Assembly (NCBI RefSeq): GCF_001543895.1
Contig: NZ_JYIJ01000017.1
Location: forward strand, 434,001-498,000
Source: Carbonactinospora thermoautotrophica
Lineage (GTDB): Bacteria; Actinomycetota; Actinomycetes; Streptomycetales; Carbonactinosporaceae
DNA: 64,000 nucleotides
Direction of reading: 5' to 3'
Shown here: positions 45,508 through 51,655 of the stretch, piece after piece
Layout: each line of letters starts with the position of its first letter
Position numbering within the stretch: the stretch's first letter is position 1
Notes under the pieces: generated by a model
What the model was told of the DNA's origin: nothing
Database searches by the model: none
What the model saw: only the letters and a program-made list of their open reading frames with translations
Made by a program: the position numbers and the translations under genes

Positions 45508-46268
45508 TGAGCACCGCGACAGTGGAACCCGCGGCCCCCAAGGCCGCCCAGGCACCGCAGCCGATCACGATCACCCTGCGGATCCGCCGGTTCAACCCGG
45601 AGGTCAACCCCGAGCCGCACTGGCAGGACTTCACGGTCGAGGTCTTCCCCGGCGACCGGGTGCTCGACGCGCTGCACAAGGTGAAGTGGGAGCAGGACGG
45701 CTCGCTCACCTTCCGCCGCTCCTGCGCCCACGGCGTGTGCGGGTCGGACGCGATGCGGATCAACGGCGTCAACCGGCTGGCCTGCAAGACGCTGGTCAAG
45801 GACCTGAACCCGGCCAAGCCCATCACGATCGAGCCGATCAAGGGCCTGCCGGTGCTGAAGGACCTGGTCGTGGACATGGAGCCGTTCTTCCAGGCGTACC
45901 GGGACGTGCTGCCGTTCCTCATCACGACCGGCAACGAGCCCACCCGCGAGCGGCTGCAGTCGCCGGCCGAGCGCGAGCGGTTCGACGACACGACCAAGTG
46001 CATCCTGTGCGCGGCGTGCACCACCTCCTGCCCGGTGTTCTGGACCGACGGGCAGTACTTCGGCCCGGCGGCGATCGTGAACGCGCACCGGTTCATCTTC
46101 GACAGCCGGGACGAGGGCGCGGAGCAGCGGCTGGAGATCCTCAACTCCAAGGACGGCGTCTGGCGCTGCCGGACCACGTTCAACTGCACCGAGGCCTGCC
46201 CGCGCGGCATCCAGGTGACCAAGGCGATCCAGGAGGTCAAGCGCGCGCTCATCACCCGGCGCGTCTGA
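45507..46268 (+). CDS. sdhB: Succinate dehydrogenase iron-sulfur subunit
   Basis: 253 residues. [2Fe-2S] ligands are in SCAHGVCGSDAMRINGVNRLAC (partly quoted), the [4Fe-4S] ligands in CILCAACTTSCPVF and the [3Fe-4S] ligands in CRTTFNCTEACPRGI. It relays electrons from FAD to quinone. It closes the sdh operon and is followed 8 bp later by a 44-bp perfect palindromic terminator. Confidence 0.97.
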   Translation: MSTATVEPAAPKAAQAPQPITITLRIRRFNPEVNPEPHWQDFTVEVFPGDRVLDALHKVKWEQDGSLTFRRSCAHGVCGSDAMRINGVNRLACKTLVKDLNPAKPITIEPIKGLPVLKDLVVDMEPFFQAYRDVLPFLITTGNEPTRERLQSPAERERFDDTTKCILCAACTTSCPVFWTDGQYFGPAAIVNAHRFIFDSRDEGAEQRLEILNSKDGVWRCRTTFNCTEACPRGIQVTKAIQEVKRALITRRV

Positions 46269-46275
46269 CGCCCCC

Positions 46276-46319
46276 AACGGTCATGGGCCGCGCACGGCCG
46301 TGCGCGGCCCATGACCGTT
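46276..46319. terminator. 44-bp perfect palindrome terminator after sdhB
   Basis: 22-nt arms (46276-46297 and 46298-46319) with core GGGCCGCGCACGG, followed by TTTTG. It is the best intrinsic terminator in the window and has the GGGCCGCGC core of three other hairpins. Confidence 0.85.
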
Positions 46320-46320
46320 T

Positions 46321-46340
46321 TGTGCCAGCGCCCTGGCACA
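46321..46340. promoter_or_regulatory. Inverted repeat abutting the DUF3800 start codon
   Basis: TGTGCCAG-CGCC-CTGGCACA ends directly before the ATG at 46341. As DNA it could be an operator; in RNA it would hide the initiation region. It begins two bases after the sdhB terminator. Confidence 0.45.
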
Positions 46341-47132
46341 ATGCCCGCTGTGCTCCTTCCGGTGGATCACCCTACGACGACGGTATGGATAGATGAGTCC
46401 GGCTTGGTGGCGCGGGACCGCTTTTTCGTCCTCGGGGCGATGCGCACAACCGCAGCCCCTGCCTTGGGCCGGGCAGTGCAGCGCTATCGGGATCGACACC
46501 ACTGGTACGGCGAACTGCACTTCGCCCGGATGACGACGGCCACCGAGCCACATCATGCGGCCATGGTCAAGCTCCTGGCCAAGGCGGGGGCGACCGGGGA
46601 CATGACGTTCACGTGTTGCGTGGCCGACCGTCAGGCCTTCGACGTGATCGCGCAGCACGGCGGCCCCTACGAGGCGTACGAGGCGGTGGCCACGCGGCTG
46701 CTCGTGGACGCGATCCACGACGATGAGCTGGTTTCGGCGGTCGCGGACAACTATTCGTCACCTGATGGGGCGAACTTCGAGGAGAATGTCCGGAGCGCGG
46801 TCAACCGCGCGCACGGACGCCTGGCGCTGGTCTCGCTGCTGCGAATGGATTCGCGTGCCTCGGACCTGCTCCAACTCGCCGACCTGTTGACGTCACTCGT
46901 CGGATTCGAGTACCGGGTCGCGGCCGGACTGGCATCGACGACGTCGAAGAAGGGCCAGTTCGTCGCCTGGGCACGCGCCCAGTTCCAGTGCTCGGCGGTT
47001 CGACGGGGCGAACACACCGTTCGTTCGCGTGCGCGCGTATACTCCAGTGCCCTCGGCCCGGCTGGCGCGTTGACCAAGAACCGTACCCGCGTTAGCCTGC
47101 TAACAGAGCGGGTGAGGACTTCGGGTCTTTAG
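46341..47132 (+). CDS. DUF3800 domain protein
   Basis: 263 residues. The domain begins at TVWIDESGLVARDRFFVLGA, with the acidic DES motif typical of DUF3800, and ends around LLQLADLLTSLVGFEYR. DUF3800 proteins are suspected RNase H-fold nucleases and are frequent in defence and mobile regions; activity is not proven. The C-terminal 40 residues are of low complexity and run into a 47-bp repeat that supplies the last residues (TERVRTSGL). It marks the left edge of the accessory region. Confidence 0.75.
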   Translation: MPAVLLPVDHPTTTVWIDESGLVARDRFFVLGAMRTTAAPALGRAVQRYRDRHHWYGELHFARMTTATEPHHAAMVKLLAKAGATGDMTFTCCVADRQAFDVIAQHGGPYEAYEAVATRLLVDAIHDDELVSAVADNYSSPDGANFEENVRSAVNRAHGRLALVSLLRMDSRASDLLQLADLLTSLVGFEYRVAAGLASTTSKKGQFVAWARAQFQCSAVRRGEHTVRSRARVYSSALGPAGALTKNRTRVSLLTERVRTSGL

Positions 47133-47149
47133 CCCGCTCTACGACTGTT
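47103..47149. repeat. 47-bp direct repeat, left copy, able to form a hairpin
   Basis: ACAGAGCGGGTGAGGACTTC and the following 27 nt match 49693-49739 with only a few differences. AGCGGG pairs with CCCGCT and the outer ACAG with CTGT; an inner GAC/GTC stem closes a TTCGG loop. Candidate boundary repeat of the enclosed insert or a small structured RNA motif. Confidence 0.65.
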
Positions 47150-47180
47150 CGCCCCCTGTTCCCCTACCAGCGGCGTTCGG

Positions 47181-47222
47181 CTACAGGCCGGCCTGCTTCC
47201 ACCAGCGGTCGGTATGCAGGCC
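47181..47222 (-). pseudogene. 3' tail fragment of a DUF6980-like gene
   Basis: On the minus strand it reads HTDRWWKQAGL and a stop, as at the end of the intact gene at 49267 (RTDRWWKQAGL). Similarity stops upstream of the histidine, so only the tail remains, downstream of the orphan antitoxin. Confidence 0.6.
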
Positions 47223-47260
47223 AGACCGCGCACCGACGTTCGGGTAACCGCTACTCGGGG

Positions 47261-47539
47261 TCAGTCCTCCAGCCGCGCCCACAGGTCCTCGTGGCTGACG
47301 GGCTTGCTGTGGCCGGCCTCGTACTGGGCGAGCGCCTCGTCGGCAGCCTCGATGTCCGCGCGGTCTTCCAGCTTCGCCAGCAGGTCCAGGACGCTCATAG
47401 GCACCACGGCGGCCAGCGGCTTGCCGTAGGCGCCGCGCTTGATCAGCGTGATCTCGCCGGCGTAGGCGGCACGATTGACCACGTCGGTCAGGTGGGCGCG
47501 GGCCTCGCTGATCGGCAGCTCGTGTGCGGGGGTGGCCAT
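47261..47539 (-). CDS. Phd/YefM-family antitoxin (orphan)
   Basis: 92 residues. The N-terminal DNA-binding half reads ELPISEARAHLTDVVNRAAY and GEITLIKRGAYGKPLAAVVP, the Phd/YefM signature. The acidic C-terminal half would clamp a toxin, but no toxin ORF follows: only a gene tail lies downstream. A palindrome TTGTACAA (47556-47563) and a TACGTT box 6 nt before the ATG suggest autoregulated leaderless expression. Confidence 0.85.
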   Translation of the reverse strand: MATPAHELPISEARAHLTDVVNRAAYAGEITLIKRGAYGKPLAAVVPMSVLDLLAKLEDRADIEAADEALAQYEAGHSKPVSHEDLWARLED

Positions 47540-47545
47540 GCGACC

Positions 47546-47563
47546 AACGTAACAGTTGTACAA
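47546..47563 (-). promoter_or_regulatory. Antitoxin promoter with TTGTACAA palindrome
   Basis: A minus-strand TACGTT (47546-47551) lies 6 nt from the ATG at 47539 and TTGTACAA (47556-47563) lies just upstream, where an antitoxin dimer could bind. Confidence 0.4.
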
Positions 47564-47637
47564 GTGTGACGGGAAGCGGCAACGCGTGGTCATCCGGCGC
47601 GTCTGACTCGGACGATCGTGCGAGAAGGCTCCCGGCT

Positions 47638-47700
47638 TTGACGTCCTCCCCGCTCTGAAGGGTGGGGATTCCTGCCGCGCCGCTCAGGCGGCGCCTCGGT
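47638..47700 (-). ncRNA. Candidate omega-RNA 3' scaffold of TnpB
   Basis: In this group the guide RNA scaffold overlaps the 3' end of tnpB and the right end, with the guide taken from flanking DNA. Here the scaffold would end with GGGGAGGACGTCAA at 47638, and the guide would begin at 47637 going left with AGCCGGGAGCCTTCTCGCAC. The extent into tnpB is not determined. Confidence 0.4.
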
Positions 47701-48880
47701 GGGTTCCTGCTTCACCGCCAGCAGCCAGGCCGGGGCCTGGTCTTACGCCGGCTCCACAGGCGTTTCGCCTCTCCGCCCGCCCGGCGGCGAGGATGTTCCG
47801 CGCGGCGTTGAGGTCCCGGTCGTGGGTCGTGCCGCAGCGCGGGCAGGTCCAGGTGCGGACGTGCAGCGGCTTGGGACCGTCCAGCACCCCGCACGTCGAG
47901 CACACCTGGGAGGTGGGCTGGAACCGGCCGATCCGGGCGAAGTGCCGCCCGTAGCGGCGTGCCTTGTACTCCAGCATGGCCAGGAACGCGGCCCAGCCCG
48001 CGTCGTGCACGCTCTTGGCCAGCCGGGTGCGGGCCAGGCCGTTCACCGCCAGGTCCTCCACGTATACCGCTTGGTTATCGCAGATGATCTTCGTGGAGAG
48101 CTGGTGGTGGAAGTCCCGGCGCGCGTCGGCCACCCTCGCGTGCGCCCTGGCGAGTCGCCGGCGGGCCTTCTCCCGGTTCTTCGAGCCCTGCTGCGTGCGG
48201 GACAGCGCCCGCTGCGCTTTCTTCAGCTTGCGTTCGGCCCGGCGCAGGAACCGGGGGCTGGCGATCACCCGGCCGTCGGACAGGACGGCGAAGGCGTGCA
48301 GGCCCAGGTCGATGCCGACCTCGGTGTCGGTCTCCGGCAGCGGCGCGGCGTCGACCTCGACGACGAAGGAGGCGAAGTACCTGCCGGCCGCGTCCTGGAT
48401 GACGGTGACCGAGGAGGGCTCGGCCGGCAGCGGCCGGGACCAGCGCACCGCCACCTCCCCGATCTTCGCCAGGTACAGGCGGCCGTTCGGCCGCAGGGTG
48501 AACCCGTTGCGGGTGAACCGGATCGCCTGCCGGCGGTCCTTCCGCGACCGGAACCGGGGCGGAGCCACCTTCGGTCCCTTGCGCGTGCCGTTCCGCGAGT
48601 CGAAGAACGCCCGAAACGCCTTATGCAGGTCGCGCAACGCCTGCACCAGCACCACATTGGACACCTCGGCCAACCACGCCCGCTCCGGCGTCTTCTTCGC
48701 CTCGGCGATCACCCGGCGTTGCAGGTCGGCGTCCTTGAGGTAGCCCAGCCCGGCGGCGTGCACCTCCTGCCGGACACGCAGCCCGTCGTTCCACACCACC
48801 CGCGCGCACCCGAACGCCTTCGCCAGCGCGACGCGCTGGCCCGGGGTCGGATACAGGCGGAAGTTGTACCGGAGCCGCAC
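47684..48880 (-). CDS. tnpB: TnpB RNA-guided nuclease, IS605 group
   Basis: 398 residues, intact. The N-terminal YNFRLYPTPGQRVALAKAFG is typical. RuvC residues are Asp191 (GIDLGLHAFAV), Glu275 (VYVEDLAVNG) and Asp354 (HDRDLNAARNI); a four-cysteine zinc finger (Cys327, Cys330, Cys346, Cys349) lies between the last two. TnpB cuts DNA under guidance of omega-RNA and preserves the element at its site. The GTG start lies 6 nt after TATAAT. All catalytic residues are present, so activity is plausible. Confidence 0.93.
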   Translation of the reverse strand: MRLRYNFRLYPTPGQRVALAKAFGCARVVWNDGLRVRQEVHAAGLGYLKDADLQRRVIAEAKKTPERAWLAEVSNVVLVQALRDLHKAFRAFFDSRNGTRKGPKVAPPRFRSRKDRRQAIRFTRNGFTLRPNGRLYLAKIGEVAVRWSRPLPAEPSSVTVIQDAAGRYFASFVVEVDAAPLPETDTEVGIDLGLHAFAVLSDGRVIASPRFLRRAERKLKKAQRALSRTQQGSKNREKARRRLARAHARVADARRDFHHQLSTKIICDNQAVYVEDLAVNGLARTRLAKSVHDAGWAAFLAMLEYKARRYGRHFARIGRFQPTSQVCSTCGVLDGPKPLHVRTWTCPRCGTTHDRDLNAARNILAAGRAERRNACGAGVRPGPGLAAGGEAGTHRGAA

Positions 48881-48886
48881 ACCATC

Positions 48887-48892
48887 ATTATA
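48887..48892 (-). promoter_or_regulatory. -10 box TATAAT of tnpB
   Basis: Consensus TATAAT on the minus strand, 6 nt before the GTG at 48880. The -35 position falls inside the 10-bp tandem repeats. Confidence 0.55.
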
Positions 48893-48898
48893 CCATAG

Positions 48899-49008
48899 GT
48901 GTACGCAGGTGTACGCAGGTGTACGCAGGTGTACGCAGGTGTACGCAGGTGTACGCAGGTGTACGCAGGTGTACGCAGGTGTACGCAGATGTACGCAGGT
49001 GTACGCCG
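48899..49008. repeat. Eleven tandem 10-bp repeats GTGTACGCAG
   Basis: Nine exact units are followed by ATGTACGCAG and GTGTACGCCG. The period equals one helical turn, and each unit contains the palindrome GTAC, so all sites face the same side of the helix. The array fills the space between the divergent tnpB and antitoxin promoters. Confidence 0.95.
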
Positions 49009-49011
49009 GGA

Positions 49012-49017
49012 TACGAT
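49012..49017 (+). promoter_or_regulatory. -10 box TACGAT, leaderless start of the antitoxin gene
   Basis: TACGAT followed by 6 nt and ATG 49024. The upstream -35 region lies in the last units of the tandem repeat. Confidence 0.45.
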
Positions 49018-49023
49018 GGATGC

Positions 49024-49194
49024 ATGGTGGAGGAGAAGAGCTTCCGCGAAGTCCGCGACAAGCTGGCCGACGTGATCCACGCCGCCTCGGTGTACGGGCA
49101 GATCACCTACATCACCAACCGAGGCCGCCGCGTCGCCGCCATCGTCCCCGTACCGGTCGCCGAGACCGCCGAAGACCAGGCTGAGCGCGGCTAA
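49024..49194 (+). CDS. Phd/YefM-type antitoxin, short
   Basis: 56 residues: KSFREVRDKLADVIHAASVY and GQITYITNRGRRVAAIVPV form the Phd/YefM DNA-binding fold. It lacks most of the toxin-neutralising tail and no toxin gene follows, so it may act only as a DNA-binding protein, for example on the adjacent repeat array or the tnpB promoter. Leaderless start as described. Confidence 0.78.
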   Translation: MVEEKSFREVRDKLADVIHAASVYGQITYITNRGRRVAAIVPVPVAETAEDQAERG

Positions 49195-49197
49195 CCC

Positions 49198-49228
49198 AGC
49201 CCTGAAGGGCGGGGCCTATGCCGCGAAT
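49198..49228. mobile_element. Solitary IS605-like end sequence
   Basis: CAGCCCTGAAGGGCGGGGCC...TGCCGCG resembles the right end at 47654-47685 (CGCTCTGAAGGGTGGGGATT...TGCCGCG) in the same orientation. No transposase is attached; possibly the trace of a second element. Confidence 0.4.
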
Positions 49229-49266
49229 AACCCGGTCACCTGGCTGGGAGCCTTCGTCGCGTCCGG

Positions 49267-49599
49267 TTACAGGCCGGCTTGCTTCCACCAGCGGTCGGTG
49301 CGCAGCTCCTCGGGCAGATCGTCGTCCTCGACAAGCCAGGGATTCTCGAACCCCAACTCGCGCACCCTGTCGTACCACTCCTCAGTGAGCGGCGGGGGCA
49401 GCTTCTTGCCGCACCAGGGACAGTACTCGATCTCCTGGAACGAGCCGCCGCCCTTGTAGTCGATGCCGTACTCGCGCAGCCGTGCGCTGTAGTGGAAAGC
49501 GAGGTCGTCCGCCGTGATGGCATACGCCATCTGGGCGCAGCACTGGTCGTGATTCTGCGGTGCTTCGACCGGCGGGAGAGCCCCTGCCTGGTCGCTCAC
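49267..49599 (-). CDS. DUF6980-like zinc-ribbon protein
   Basis: 110 residues. CCAQM near residue 20 and YCPWCGKKLPPPL near residue 60 give four cysteines in a zinc-ribbon spacing, and the segment EYGIDYKGGGSFQEIEYCPW fits the DUF6980 pattern. Function unknown. GTG 49599 is chosen because AAAGGGGAAG lies upstream; a longer GTG at 49626 has no ribosome site. The C-terminal RWWKQAGL tail is duplicated at 47181. Confidence 0.65.
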   Translation of the reverse strand: MSDQAGALPPVEAPQNHDQCCAQMAYAITADDLAFHYSARLREYGIDYKGGGSFQEIEYCPWCGKKLPPPLTEEWYDRVRELGFENPWLVEDDDLPEELRTDRWWKQAGL

Positions 49600-49692
49600 T
49601 GCCGCTTCCCCTTTCCTGCCCCTCACCGGCTCGTGCCCGGCGTGTCACGAAGCGCTCGGTCCCGCGTTGACCGAGATCCGCTTCTGCTCGTG

Positions 49693-49739
49693 ACAGAACG
49701 GGTGAGGACTTCGGGTCTGCAGCCCGCTCTACCACTGTT
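49693..49739. repeat. 47-bp direct repeat, right copy
   Basis: ACAGAACGGGTGAGGACTTC and the rest of the unit match 47103-47149 and keep the AGCCCGCTCTAC...CTGTT half. The two copies are 2590 bp apart and enclose the antitoxins, tnpB, the tandem repeat and the DUF6980-like gene. Confidence 0.65.
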
Positions 49740-49788
49740 TGCTGGCAGATGCGCGCTGATCACGCGCCGCATCCGATCCGAAAGCACT

Positions 49789-49817
49789 GGCTCCCAGCCG
49801 CCTGGCGGCTGGGAGCC
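49789..49817. terminator. Hairpin terminator of the XRE-DUF397 operon
   Basis: GGCTCCCAGCCGCC and GGCGGCTGGGAGCC form 14-nt arms, 17 bp after the DUF397 stop on the minus strand. The half GGCTGGGAGCC also occurs at 49244. Confidence 0.6.
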
Positions 49818-49834
49818 TTCACGTTCGCCGGGGA

Positions 49835-50062
49835 TCAGGTGAGGTCGTCGAACTCGCCGTTCTTCACGCCCTTGATCCATGCGGCCATCTCGGCCCGGGT
49901 GAAGAAGACGACCCCCTTGTCGGGGTGGTTGCTGTTGCGCACCGCGATCCGGCCGTCGTCGAGCGCGGCGACCTGGACGCAGGTACCGCTGCCGTTGCCG
50001 CCACCGGTCGAAAAGCTGCTGACACGCCAGACGGCGCGGGCCAGCAGGTCCTTGTCGGTCAC
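49835..50062 (-). CDS. DUF397 protein
   Basis: 75 residues with the DUF397 core WRVSSFSTGGGNGSGTCVQV, ALDDGRIAVRNSNHPDKGVV and FFTRAEMAAWIKGVKNGEFD. These small proteins occur with XRE-DUF5753 regulators across actinomycetes and control development or metabolism; some work like antitoxin partners. GTG 50062 has GGGAGG 5-6 nt upstream; GTG 50086 overlapping the regulator stop is an alternative. Confidence 0.88.
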   Translation of the reverse strand: MTDKDLLARAVWRVSSFSTGGGNGSGTCVQVAALDDGRIAVRNSNHPDKGVVFFTRAEMAAWIKGVKNGEFDDLT

Positions 50063-50082
50063 CCCGCGCCTCCCTTCGGTGG

Positions 50083-50967
50083 TCACTCGTAATCCTTCGC
50101 GGCCTCGGTGATCAGGTCCACCGATTCTACCGGGGACAACGCCAGCTTCGTGAGGATCGCGAACCTCATCGTACAGACGCGGACGTCATCCGGGCGTTCC
50201 AGATACACGCTGCCGCCGGTGCCCTCGGTGTAGCCGATGTCCGGAATGGGCTCGGGCAGCGACAGGATCGTGAACGGCCCCTCCATGCCCGGGTGCGCGC
50301 CGACCGACTTGGGCACCACCTGAATGGTGATATTGGGCAGCTCGGACGCCTCGACCAGCCGGCGGATCTGGTGGCGCATGACCAGGGGCCGGCCCACCGG
50401 GCGTTCCAGCACGTTCTGATCGAGGATGACGTGGAACTGCGGCGGGTTCTCGCGGGTGAGGAGCTGCTGTCGTGCCATCCGGGCGGCTACCCGACGGTCG
50501 ATCTCGTCGGGAGCGGTGCCGGGAGTGATGCCGTTCATCAGCGCTCGCGCGTACTCGGGCGTCTGCAACAACCCGGGCACGAGCATGGTCTCGAACTGCC
50601 GGAGCGCGACAGCGGCGACCTCCATGCTCAGGTAAGGGTGGAAGTTGTCGGGCAGGTCTCTGCGGTAGGCCAACCACCAGCCCCGTTCGTTGGCGGTCTG
50701 CGCCAGCTCCAGGAGCAGCGTCCGGGTCTTCGGATCGGTCACCCCGTAGACGTCGAGGAGCTGTTCCACCTCGCGCAGCTTGGGGGTCTGCACGCGGTTC
50801 TCGAATCGGGAAAGCTTCGCCCGTGACCACCGGCCGGGGCTCTCGCGCAGCCGCTCCACCGCCTGGTCGAGCGTGAGGCCGGCTTCTTCCCGAAGCTGCC
50901 GCAACGTCTCAGCGAGCTGCCACCGCCGCACAGTGGAGCTGCCGCTGCCGCCGTTGTCCTGACTCAC
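50083..50967 (-). CDS. XRE-family regulator with DUF5753 domain
   Basis: 294 residues. The N-terminal helix-turn-helix covers LAETLRQLREEAGLTLDQAV to RAKLSRFENRVQTP; the rest is DUF5753 (QFETMLVPGLLQTPEYARAL, RQQLLTRENPPQFHVILDQN, GPFTILSLPEP). Such proteins bind DNA and pair with DUF397. The GTG at 50967 has GGAGGG 5 nt upstream. Direct repeats at 51034 and 51053 lie in the divergent promoter region and may be its operator. Confidence 0.92.
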   Translation of the reverse strand: MSQDNGGSGSSTVRRWQLAETLRQLREEAGLTLDQAVERLRESPGRWSRAKLSRFENRVQTPKLREVEQLLDVYGVTDPKTRTLLLELAQTANERGWWLAYRRDLPDNFHPYLSMEVAAVALRQFETMLVPGLLQTPEYARALMNGITPGTAPDEIDRRVAARMARQQLLTRENPPQFHVILDQNVLERPVGRPLVMRHQIRRLVEASELPNITIQVVPKSVGAHPGMEGPFTILSLPEPIPDIGYTEGTGGSVYLERPDDVRVCTMRFAILTKLALSPVESVDLITEAAKDYE

Positions 50968-51033
50968 GGTCACCCTCCAGATGTGCGCCGACACACGTCG
51001 ACACGCGGATCATACGCCGAACGGGGGAATTTT

Positions 51034-51062
51034 TGAGATTCCATTTTCTAAATGAGATTCCA
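51034..51062. promoter_or_regulatory. Direct repeat TGAGATTCCA, candidate XRE operator
   Basis: TGAGATTCCA occurs at 51034-51043 and 51053-51062, 19 bp apart, in an A+T-rich divergent promoter region between the regulator and the hypothetical gene at 51119. Confidence 0.5.
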
Positions 51063-51118
51063 ATGTACTCTGTGATCTACGCAGTGTGATCAGTGGCACA
51101 GTACACAAGGAGCATCCG

Positions 51119-51481
51119 ATGGAAATCGGGGTGAACCACCGGCCAGAACCCGTTTCCGCCTCCGTCGCCGAGGAAGCCGCACGGAACCCGTTCCTCCCCG
51201 CGACCGAGGAGGAGTACCTGGCCGAGCTGCGGGACATCTCGGTGAGCTACGCGCCGCGCCGGTTCACGCTCTGCGAGATCGACCGCGAGCTTCAGGACGG
51301 GTGGGTGTTCGGCTGGGGGCTGGCCTTCGAGGACAACGCCGTGCTCTTCCGGCCCGGTGACCGCCACGTAGCCGGCGTGTTCCAGTCGGCGGAGAGCGCG
51401 CTGCGGCTGTTCTCCAGGTCCCGGAACCTGCACCTGGTGTGGATCGACCCCGAGCCCGATCCGGAGGCCGTCACAGCGTGA
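51119..51481 (+). CDS. Hypothetical protein linked to the XRE-DUF397 module
   Basis: 120 residues, acidic, soluble. Conserved-looking segments are EEYLAELRDISVSYAPRRFT, LCEIDRELQDGWVFGWGLAF and FQSAESALRLFSRSRNLHLV. No family is recognised. ATG 51119 has AAGGAG 7 nt upstream. It is divergently transcribed from the XRE gene across a possible shared operator, so regulation by that protein is likely. Confidence 0.6.
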   Translation: MEIGVNHRPEPVSASVAEEAARNPFLPATEEEYLAELRDISVSYAPRRFTLCEIDRELQDGWVFGWGLAFEDNAVLFRPGDRHVAGVFQSAESALRLFSRSRNLHLVWIDPEPDPEAVTA

Positions 51482-51512
51482 ACTCTGCCTGGCGGCGCCG
51501 CCACAACGCGAA

Positions 51513-51554
51513 ACGGCCAGGGGCGCGCACCGGCCGGTGTGCGCCCCTGGCCGT
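51513..51554. terminator. Bidirectional hairpin terminator
   Basis: ACGGCCAGGGGCGCGCACCGG pairs with the next 21 nt with one G-T wobble. It separates the convergent hypothetical gene and BNR lipoprotein gene. (The left arm lies at 51513-51533.). Confidence 0.7.
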
Positions 51555-51655
51555 CCACCTTGCGGCTCGCCGTCGTCGCTGCTTGGGTCGGCCGGCGGAT
51601 CGCTGGATGGTCCAGTGGCTGGGGTTTCGGTTGACCGCGGGAGCGCGGCGTCCTG

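Larger units (their letters stand above)
47638..48898 (-). mobile_element. IS200/IS605-group element carrying only tnpB
   Basis: The right end downstream of tnpB reads, on the minus strand, GGAATCCCCACCCTTCAGAG then CGGGGAGGACGTCAA (ending at 47638), the usual stem and cleavage-end form of IS605/IS1341-type elements. No tnpA is present. The left boundary is set where the 10-bp repeats begin and is uncertain. Confidence 0.65.

Noticed and set aside
47103-47149. tRNA or tRNA fragment
   Set aside because: The fold lacks an acceptor stem, T-loop consensus and discriminator; nearby ACCA is coincidental.
48899-49008. Tandem repeats as a CRISPR array
   Set aside because: Units are 10 bp, directly adjacent and without spacers; no cas genes.
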